Shown here: in pieces, positions 1 to 4,949 of the stretch
Layout of the letters: each line of letters starts with the position of its first letter
Numbering within the stretch: the first letter of the stretch is position 1
Assembly (NCBI GenBank): GCA_003511885.1
Contig: DOIX01000406.1
Span: 314 to 9,828 of the forward strand
Reading direction: 5' to 3'
Length of the DNA stretch: 9,515 nt
DNA from: Cyanobacteria bacterium UBA11153
GTDB taxonomy: Bacteria; Cyanobacteriota; Cyanobacteriia; Cyanobacteriales; Coleofasciculaceae
Notes under the pieces: model-generated
Databases searched by the model: none
What the model saw: the letters and a program-made list of their open reading frames with translations, nothing else
What the model was told of the DNA's origin: nothing
Translations under genes and position numbers: made by a program

Positions 1-5
1 AAATA

Positions 6-29
6 GGGGTCAGGGGTCAGGGGTCAGGG
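6..29. repeat. GGGGTCA heptamer tandem repeat
   Basis: Three head-to-tail copies of GGGGTCA followed by GGG. The 7-bp period matches the short tandemly repeated sequences common in intergenic DNA of filamentous cyanobacteria. No coding role is visible. Confidence 0.8.
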
Positions 30-58
30 AGGAAGTATTTTCATCCTTGTTATTGTGC

Positions 59-91
59 GCGATCAGCTTCGCTGGTGCCAAAGGCAATCGC
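59..91. repeat. HIP1-like degenerate inverted repeat
   Basis: A GCGATC core on the left and an AATCGC core on the right flank a short GC-rich middle (CTTCGCTGGTGCC). This looks like the degenerate HIP1-related hairpins scattered between cyanobacterial genes. It lies just upstream of the dead transposase and could instead be part of that insertion sequence's left end. Confidence 0.3.
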
Positions 92-98
92 AAAAAAG

Positions 99-1141
99 AT
101 CTACCTCAAAGTCTTGCTGGAGATAGGTTAATGACTTATACAGCAAGCCCTAGTTAAAAAAACAGTCAGCTCAGGAGAAGTAATGAAAGCGATGATTTTG
201 AATGGATTAGGGTTTTTGATCGCCCCAATATACCTGTTCGACAGATTTTTTGAATAAAAAGCAACAGAACATCTAATCGGAGAAGGAGTAAAGCCATCAC
301 AATTAAATGATGATAGAATAGGAAGATCCTTAGACAAATACCATCAAGTAGGGAGAACAAAATTATTGACCACAATAGCCTTAAAAGCTGCGAAAAAGTT
401 TCAAGTATAAATGAAGAGCGTTCACCTAGACAACAGTTCAATATCAGTAGAAGTAGCCTAGAAAAACCTCAAAGAAAAAAGCGAAAAAGTTGAAGAAAAG
501 TCATCAGAGACAGAATCGGAAATGAAAGCGATAAAAATTGTGAACTGGACTTTAGACTAATTTCACATCCTAATTCACCAAAGCCTCTCTGGATAAGACT
601 TTGAGGAGTTGTCAATGATTTTAATTCTTATAAGCTGTAAACTTTATATAGCAATGGTTTTAGGCTACAAAAAAAGATTTAGTCTAAACTCCAGTTGTGA
701 ATGGATACTCAAGAATAATCAGCGATAGCAGGGAAAAAAATCAAAGCGGGAAGATTTATATTAGCCACAAATATATTAGACAATAAATGATTAACCGATC
801 GAGAAGTATTATCGGAATACAAAGCGCAGCAAACTAACGAGAGAGGATTTAGATTTATCAAAAATCCGTTATTTTTTACGTCAAGCGTATTTGTGAAAAA
901 TCCGGAGAGAGTTGAAGCAATTGGTATGATAATGGGGCTGTTTTTGTTAGTATATAACCTAGCCCAAAAAAAATTGAGGCAACAGTTAGAAGCTACTAAT
1001 GAAGGGGTAAAAAATCAGGTAAAGAAATTAACAAATAAGCCCACAATACATTGGATATTTCAGATGTTTTAGGCGGTGCATTTAGTAATGATAGAGGGAT
1101 ATCGAATAAGATACGCTCTAAAAAAAATTAGAAAAATTTAA
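99..1141 (+). pseudogene. IS1634-family transposase, decayed and internally deleted
   Basis: Remnant of an IS1634-family (IS4-like DDE) transposase. The N-terminal part (about 99-542) reads in one frame and contains the recognisable stretches VKKTVSSGEVMKAMILNGLG, PIYLFDRFFE, LNDDRIGRSLDKY and SVHLDNSSISV. The last includes the first catalytic Asp. In-frame stops fall at 129, 132, 255, 408 and 459, with no frameshift. The frame is then split by a small element (545-694) and resumes as NGYSR at 701-714. Near 715-722 a large part of the protein is missing. The C-terminal part follows in another frame: KAGRFILATNILD, ERGFRFIKNPLFFTSSVF (with the catalytic Glu) and IMGLFLLVYNLAQ, with stops at 788, 1070 and 1139. 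The middle portion with the second catalytic Asp is absent, so the protein cannot be active. The true start is uncertain because the first 20 codons are degenerate. Terminal repeats of the original insertion sequence are not recognisable. Confidence 0.88.
545..694. mobile_element. 150-bp MITE-like element inside the transposase pseudogene
   Basis: The ends are CTGGACTTTAGACTAA and TTAGTCTAAACTCCAG, a 16-bp terminal inverted repeat with one mismatch. The element is flanked by the direct repeat TTGTGAA (538-544 and 695-701), which fits a target duplication of up to 7 bp. The exact edge is ambiguous by 1-2 bp because the flank extends the palindrome (AACTGG/CCAGTT). Deleting the element and one copy of the repeat joins IKIV to NGYSR in frame, matching the IS1634-type IKI-x-x-GYSR region. 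There is no coding capacity inside, so it must have been moved by a transposase supplied elsewhere. The parent family is not identified. Confidence 0.8.
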
Positions 1142-1459
1142 AGTGTATCGCAATAGCGTATAATCTTTTCAAAAGGTTATTAGCCCTCCTTTGGATTATC
1201 CTAGCACGATCGCTGAAACGACGCAATATCGTCAATTATTAATAATTAATTTCAATAAATTTAACGAAGTTAAGCTACTTTCAGCCTTCGAGTATTTGTT
1301 ACGTTATGTAAACTACTACTTTTTTGGTAGGGTTTTCCGTACCTCCCTTACTAGTTTGTGACAAAAACACAATTAAATCAATAAACTCATAGACAATAGA
1401 TGTCAGATATAGCAATTGACAATTGACAATTAGACATCTCCAGAAATTAGGTTTTCATA
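1142..1459. other. Gene-free AT-rich stretch after the transposase remnant
   Basis: No open frame of useful length and no RNA gene is recognised on either strand. It may include the degraded right end of the insertion sequence. The only clear structure is the heptamer run with flanking inverted repeat at 1398-1439, listed separately. Confidence 0.5.
1398..1439. repeat. TTGACAA heptamers enclosed by an inverted repeat
   Basis: AGATGTC (1398-1404) and GACATCT (1433-1439) form a perfect 7-bp stem. The 28-nt interval contains two tandem copies of TTGACAA (1416-1429). The same heptamer recurs as a palindrome at 7661-7688, so it is a dispersed family in this genome rather than a chance run. Confidence 0.6.
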
Positions 1460-1564
1460 TATAGCAACCGCCAGGACTGTTAGGACATTCTCAATTCCTC
1501 AAACCCTTGATTTTACAGTTTTCTTCCTGAGCCAAGAGCCAATAGCCTCTAGTCCCTCGCTATA
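1460..1564. repeat. 105-bp dispersed repeat, copy 1
   Basis: Begins TATAGCAACC and ends CCCTCGCTATA, so the termini TATAGC/GCTATA are inverted. It aligns without gaps over its whole length to 2575-2679; a hand count gives about 79 of 105 identical positions. Both edges sit in TATA-rich sequence, which would suit insertion at TA. The unit is non-coding and probably a MITE-like element or another small dispersed repeat. Confidence 0.75.
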
Positions 1565-1619
1565 AATTGATCTGTTGCAGTATTTTCAGATGTGCCAAAT
1601 TAGGACTCCTATCCCCCAA

Positions 1620-2261
1620 CTAAGACTCAGGATAAAAGTCCAAATCTAAAATTTCCGCCAGTTGAAAAGGACAAGTAACGGGGAAAGATTCTGCTGGTAA
1701 ACCAGTTTCTACCATAGCCTCTTAGCGCGATCGCAGATAAGTGGGATCAAACGGTTCTACCGTACTTAGTGTGCCAAACTATTACAAAATAATGATTGAA
1801 GCCATTGTCCCGCAAGAATACTTAGCAAAGGATAAGTCAAAAATAGCCTTTTTTTGAGTAAGTTGAGGTATAACTTGGTTCTTAATTATTTAAAATAATA
1901 TTTTAGCACACTAAGTACGGTAGACCCGATCAAACCAAGCCGCATCCTCCAGAAACCGCCGCAAACTAGGGCTTTCTGCCAGTAACTCTTCCAGATTTAG
2001 TCGTTCGTGATTAATGGTTACTTGCGAACTGCGACTGCGCCGTCCAGACTAATATTTCCATTTCAGTAAATGAGATAATATCAAAGGTAATAGACTTTGT
2101 AACGAGCGCTGTTGACTCTTACTCAAATCCAATACTTCCTCAATTAAATGTTCCAAATCTAACATCTCCCAATCTTGCGATCGCAAAATATTTGCCGTCT
2201 TTTCTGCCCAATCACAAAAATCTTCCTCGTATAAATCCTGCAAACTTTGATATTCCATCAT
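1620..2261 (-). pseudogene. DUF29-family gene, broken by two stops and an insertion
   Basis: Read on the minus strand, the frame starts at an ATG (2261, or 2258 one codon later) with a good ribosome site (GGAG five bases upstream). It gives LYEEDFCDWAEKTANILR, LDLEHLIEEVLDL and LLPLILSHLLKWKY, the N-terminal pattern of DUF29 proteins common in cyanobacteria. A TAG at 2049-2051 interrupts it. The same frame continues with SGRRSRSSQVTINHERLN, LEELLAESPSLRRFLEDA and AWFD, and is then broken by a 175-bp element (1753-1927). Beyond the element the frame resumes PTYLRSR, stop, EAMVETGLPAESFPVTCPF, QLAEILDLDFYPES and ends at 1620. The C-terminal ETGLP..FP..CPF pattern is typical of DUF29. Without the insertion the length would be close to 155 residues, normal for the family. 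Both internal stops could come from Gln codons by C-to-T change. DUF29 has no established function. Confidence 0.88.
1753..1927. mobile_element. 175-bp MITE-like element inside the DUF29 gene
   Basis: The terminal inverted repeats span 1753-1774 and 1906-1927 and match at 21 of 22 positions. The left end begins GGTTCTACCGTACTTAG and the right end finishes TACGGTAGACCC. A perfect 8-bp target duplication, GATCAAAC, flanks the element (1745-1752 and 1928-1935). The interior is AT-rich and encodes nothing recognisable. Removing the element plus one GATCAAAC restores the DUF29 frame across the site (AAWFD joined to PTYLRSR). An 8-bp duplication fits several insertion-sequence families, so no family is assigned. 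Confidence 0.88.
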
Positions 2262-2267
2262 CTTCAC

Positions 2268-2574
2268 TCCATTCCTCCCCTCTCTATATTAAAACGACTG
2301 GATCGGATAAAATCGGATTTTAGTTCATTTTAACCGCTCGGATTAAATCAAACTGTGTTAAATTGCATCCAGTCATCTAATTCCGCTAGAATGGGTTGCC
2401 CCTTGTATCTTGTCCTGACTTAAGTGCCAGGACATAAATTTTGGTAACCAAATTAAGGATTGTCAAGAGGCTCAATCTCTTTCTATTCTATGTTCCCCGT
2501 TAAGAGTTCCCCCCTCTTCACGAGCAACTTTAATTTTGTCCGACTAGTTATCTAATCGCCTCTTATCCTCAAAA
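2268..2574. other. Intergenic stretch between the DUF29 remnant and the repeat before recN
   Basis: No gene is seen here. An 8-bp inverted repeat, GACTGGAT (2296-2303) and ATCCAGTC (2367-2374), brackets about 60 bp of AT-rich sequence with repeated CGGAT motifs, possibly another worn small element. The hairpin at 2411-2434 is listed separately. The divergent promoters of the DUF29 gene and recN should lie in or near this stretch, but I cannot point to convincing -35/-10 pairs. Confidence 0.45.
2411..2434. repeat. Short hairpin TGTCCTG/CAGGACA
   Basis: A perfect 7-bp stem (2411-2417 with 2428-2434) whose loop contains the palindrome ACTTAAGT. There is no T-run on either side, so an intrinsic terminator is unlikely. 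It could be an operator-like site, but nothing shows this. Confidence 0.4.
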
Positions 2575-2679
2575 TATAGCAACCTTACGGGCGGTTAAGA
2601 CATTCTAAATTCTTCAAAGCCTTGATTATACCGCTTTCTTCGCCAGCCTCTAGTCCCGCTCCTCCAGTCCCTCGCTATA
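2575..2679. repeat. 105-bp dispersed repeat, copy 2, abutting recN
   Basis: Same length and ends as the copy at 1460-1564 (TATAGCAACC to CCTCGCTATA) and in the same orientation. Divergence is concentrated in two internal blocks (repeat positions about 11-20 and 68-86). Its right edge lies 58 bp before the recN ATG, and its terminal GCTATATATTAAAAT is the only -10-like sequence near the gene. The element may therefore contribute to, or have displaced, the recN promoter. Confidence 0.75.
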
Positions 2680-2737
2680 TATTAAAATTTTGCATATTTT
2701 GGCTATCGATTGCCCACCCTTAACCCTGGATATTACC

Positions 2738-4540
2738 ATGCTCTTATATTTAAAAATTGAAAACTTTGCCCTGATTGACGAATTAGAACTAGAATTTGCC
2801 CCAGGATTAAATGTATTAACAGGGGAAACCGGAGCCGGGAAATCAATTATTTTGGATGCCATTGATATTGTCCTAGGCGGAAAAGTTAGCAATCGCACAA
2901 TCCGCACCGGAACTAAACGCGCCTCAATTGAAGCTAATTTTCGGATAGACTCTTCCTTAAATGCTTGGTTAAACGAACAAGAAATAGATTTACTGGAGGA
3001 TGGGGAGTTAGTTTGTAGTAGAGAAATTACCAATGATGCCAGTCGCAGTACCAAAGGAGAGAAAAGTAACTTGCGATCGCGCTCCCGAGTTAATGGTATT
3101 GTAGTGAATCGCCGCTTAATCGAGCAATTGCGCGATCGCTTAGTCGAAATCACTGCCCAAGGACAAACAGTACAACTTATGAGTCCAGCTCATCAACGGG
3201 GACTTTTGGATCTTTATGGCGGTTCTCCCATATTACAGCAAAGAGATCTCTGTACCAGTGCCTACCTTACCAGTCAAGAAGCATTCCAAGCCTTAGAAAA
3301 AAGGCGACAATCAGAACAACAAAGATTACAAAGATTAGATTGGTTAGAATATCAAATCCATGAACTTAAAGCCGCCAACCTCACCGATTCAGAAGAATTA
3401 ACCAGACTAGAACAAGAAAGTCAGAGATTAAGCCATGTCGTAGACTTACAACAGAATAGTTATCGAATTTATCAAGCACTATACCAAAATGATAGCGGCT
3501 CTCCCGCCGGAGCAGACTTGTTGGGGCAAGCCGAAACTCTCTTGAACGAAATGGTACAATACGATCCTCAACTGCAATCTATTTTAGAGCTAGTTAGTGG
3601 GGCGAGAATTCAACTAGTAGAAGCTAGCCATCAAATTAATACCTATGGAGATAGTTTAGAAACAGATCCAGCCCGACTGCAAGAAGTAGAAGAAAGAATA
3701 ATAGCCCTCAAACAAATTTGCCGGAAATATGGACCAACCCTAGCCAATGCGATCGCACATTATGAAAAACTATATTCAGAACTAGCAGAATTAAGCGGTG
3801 AAGGACAATCCTTAGAAGACTTAGAAAAAAAGTACGCCCTTTGCCAAAAAACCCTAATCGACCATTGTCACAACCTTACCCAACTGCGTCGCCAAGCCGG
3901 AAGCGAACTAGAAAAACAACTAATCGCCCAATTAAAACCTCTAGCCATGGAAAAAGTCCAATTTCAAGTAGCCATCGAACCCATTACCCCCAATGGCAGC
4001 GGTGCAGATAAAGTAACATTCACCTTTTCACCCAATCCAGGCGAACCCTTACAACCCCTATCCGCCACCGCATCAGGTGGAGAAATGAGCCGTTTCCTAC
4101 TAGCATTAAAATCCTGCTTTTCCAGCAGCAGCCAAGAAAGAGAAACCCTAATTTTCGACGAAATCGATGCCGGAGTATCAGGCAGAGTAGCAGGAGCGAT
4201 CGCAGAAAGACTCCACCAACTCAGCCAACAACACCAAGTACTGTGCGTCACCCACCAACCCCTAATCGCCGCCATGGCAGATAGACATTTCCGCGTCGAT
4301 AAACAAATCATCGATCCCGCCTTCTTCACCTTAGCCCACCGCCAAGATCGACCCATTATAGACTTTGACCAACCCATCACCGAGACAGAAAGTGCATTAG
4401 AAAGGACAGTAGTTCGGGTTAGCCACCTAGACAAACTATCCCACAGACAAGAAGAAATAGCCCTTCTCGCAGGAGGGCAATCAGGTGAAGAAGCCATGAC
4501 TTTTGCCGAATCACTCCTCAACAAAGCAAAATTGAGGTGA
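2738..4540 (+). CDS. recN: DNA repair protein RecN
   Basis: SMC-like ATPase acting in recombinational repair of double-strand breaks. The 600-residue protein is slightly longer than the roughly 550 residues usual for RecN. In order: N-terminal ATPase half with MLLYLKIENFALID and Walker A GETGAGKS (residues 29-36); a QGQ Q-loop-like segment near 141-143; two long helical, coiled-coil-forming stretches (about 180-260 and 310-400) flanking the middle; ABC signature SGGEMSR (446-452); Walker B LIFDEIDAGVSG with catalytic Glu475; and a His-loop VTHQP (504-508). Between FRVDK and ERTVVRV lies a segment of about 33 residues that is absent from E. coli RecN, probably a lineage-specific insertion. I chose the ATG because MLLYLKIENFALID is the conserved family start; the in-frame TTG at 2690 would add 16 residues unlike RecN. 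No strong ribosome site precedes the ATG, which is common in cyanobacteria. The gene is intact and appears monocistronic. No LexA-type operator is recognised upstream. Confidence 0.97.
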   Translation: MLLYLKIENFALIDELELEFAPGLNVLTGETGAGKSIILDAIDIVLGGKVSNRTIRTGTKRASIEANFRIDSSLNAWLNEQEIDLLEDGELVCSREITNDASRSTKGEKSNLRSRSRVNGIVVNRRLIEQLRDRLVEITAQGQTVQLMSPAHQRGLLDLYGGSPILQQRDLCTSAYLTSQEAFQALEKRRQSEQQRLQRLDWLEYQIHELKAANLTDSEELTRLEQESQRLSHVVDLQQNSYRIYQALYQNDSGSPAGADLLGQAETLLNEMVQYDPQLQSILELVSGARIQLVEASHQINTYGDSLETDPARLQEVEERIIALKQICRKYGPTLANAIAHYEKLYSELAELSGEGQSLEDLEKKYALCQKTLIDHCHNLTQLRRQAGSELEKQLIAQLKPLAMEKVQFQVAIEPITPNGSGADKVTFTFSPNPGEPLQPLSATASGGEMSRFLLALKSCFSSSSQERETLIFDEIDAGVSGRVAGAIAERLHQLSQQHQVLCVTHQPLIAAMADRHFRVDKQIIDPAFFTLAHRQDRPIIDFDQPITETESALERTVVRVSHLDKLSHRQEEIALLAGGQSGEEAMTFAESLLNKAKLR

Positions 4541-4585
4541 ATAAGGAGTCGGAAGTAGGGCTGACCGTGTAAGTCTGAAACCTTT

Positions 4586-4600
4586 ATCAACTATCAACTA
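4586..4600. repeat. TATCAAC heptamer run, left part
   Basis: Two TATCAAC units followed by TA precede the small element at 4601. The run continues after it as TATCAACTATC (4692-4702). Without the element this would be about three consecutive heptamers. Confidence 0.6.
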
Positions 4601-4691
4601 AGCTGCTACGCATTTAATTTGTATATCCCCACTCCCTACACCCCACACCCCTTTCGATAAATTTACTATCCAATTTAGATGCGCCGCAGCT
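4601..4691. mobile_element. 91-bp MITE-like element between recN and the cyclase gene
   Basis: The ends are AGCTGCTACGCATTTAATTT (from 4601) and, on the right (4671-4691), CAATTTAGATGCGCC followed by GCAGCT. These are inverted repeats of about 21 bp with three or four differences. A 9-bp direct repeat, TATCAACTA, flanks the element (4592-4600 and 4692-4700). This may be a target duplication, or simply neighbouring units of the TATCAAC heptamer array. The interior holds a C-rich stretch of CCCCAC-type repeats (about 4627-4652). From memory, the AGCTGC-CGCAT-TAAATTG inverted repeat is widespread in cyanobacteria, but I have not verified this. Confidence 0.7.
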
Positions 4692-4790
4692 TATCAACTA
4701 TCCCCACCCTCACCAAAAGACTTTTTCAGCAAACCCGAAGTAGGGAGCAGGACAGTACTGTGGCGCGTCAGTGCAGAAATGGGTATTTAG

Positions 4791-4825
4791 CCCCATTCCC
4801 CATTCCCCATTCCCCGTTCCCCACT
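4791..4825. repeat. CCCCATT heptamer tandem repeat
   Basis: Five consecutive 7-bp units: CCCCATT three times, then CCCCGTT and CCCCACT. It resembles the classical CCCCA-type short tandem repeats of cyanobacteria. It lies about 120 bp before the cyclase gene, and units degenerate toward the gene. Confidence 0.85.
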
Positions 4826-4893
4826 TCCAGCAGAATAGTCTAGAATTAGCTCACTGAGCATAAGAAATCGACAGTGGTAAATCTTAAACCTAT

Positions 4894-4903
4894 AGAGTAC
4901 TCT
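4894..4903. promoter_or_regulatory. Possible operator AGAGTACTCT
   Basis: A perfect 10-bp palindrome located 42 bp before the cyclase ATG and just before the leader reading frame. It could be a dimeric regulator site, but a palindrome of this size is not rare, and no regulator is known to match it. Confidence 0.2.
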
Positions 4904-4910
4904 TATTCCT

Positions 4911-4949
4911 ATGCCAGGAAAGCTCTCTGACCCTGAAAAAGAGATATGA
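4911..4949 (+). CDS. Possible 12-residue leader peptide overlapping the cyclase start
   Basis: ATG at 4911 opens a 12-codon frame (MPGKLSDPEKEI). Its TGA stop overlaps the cyclase ATG as ATGA (4946-4949). Such overlaps are typical of translationally coupled genes, so a short leader could set the translation rate of the cyclase. No Shine-Dalgarno sequence precedes this ATG, and there are no runs of rare or attenuation-type codons. It may well be chance. Confidence 0.25.
   Translation: MPGKLSDPEKEI

Noticed and set aside
128..441. Minus-strand open frames of 69-91 codons
   Set aside because: They lie antisense to the recognisable transposase remnant, are rich in low-complexity Leu/Ile, and resemble no protein I know.
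1355..1375. TGTGA-like half site suggestive of a cAMP receptor protein site
   Set aside because: The second half does not match TCACA at the right spacing, and no gene follows it closely.
1620..2261. Stop-codon readthrough or recoding in the DUF29 gene
   Set aside because: The gene is also split by a transposon-like insertion, so simple loss of function is the better explanation. There is no recoding signal.
2690..2737. TTG start 16 codons upstream of the recN ATG
   Set aside because: The added residues do not resemble RecN, and MLLYLKIENFALID is the conserved family N-terminus.
2650..4590. Minus-strand open frames of 167 and 208 codons over recN
   Set aside because: They are antisense to a strongly conserved gene and have the composition of a reversed coding strand.
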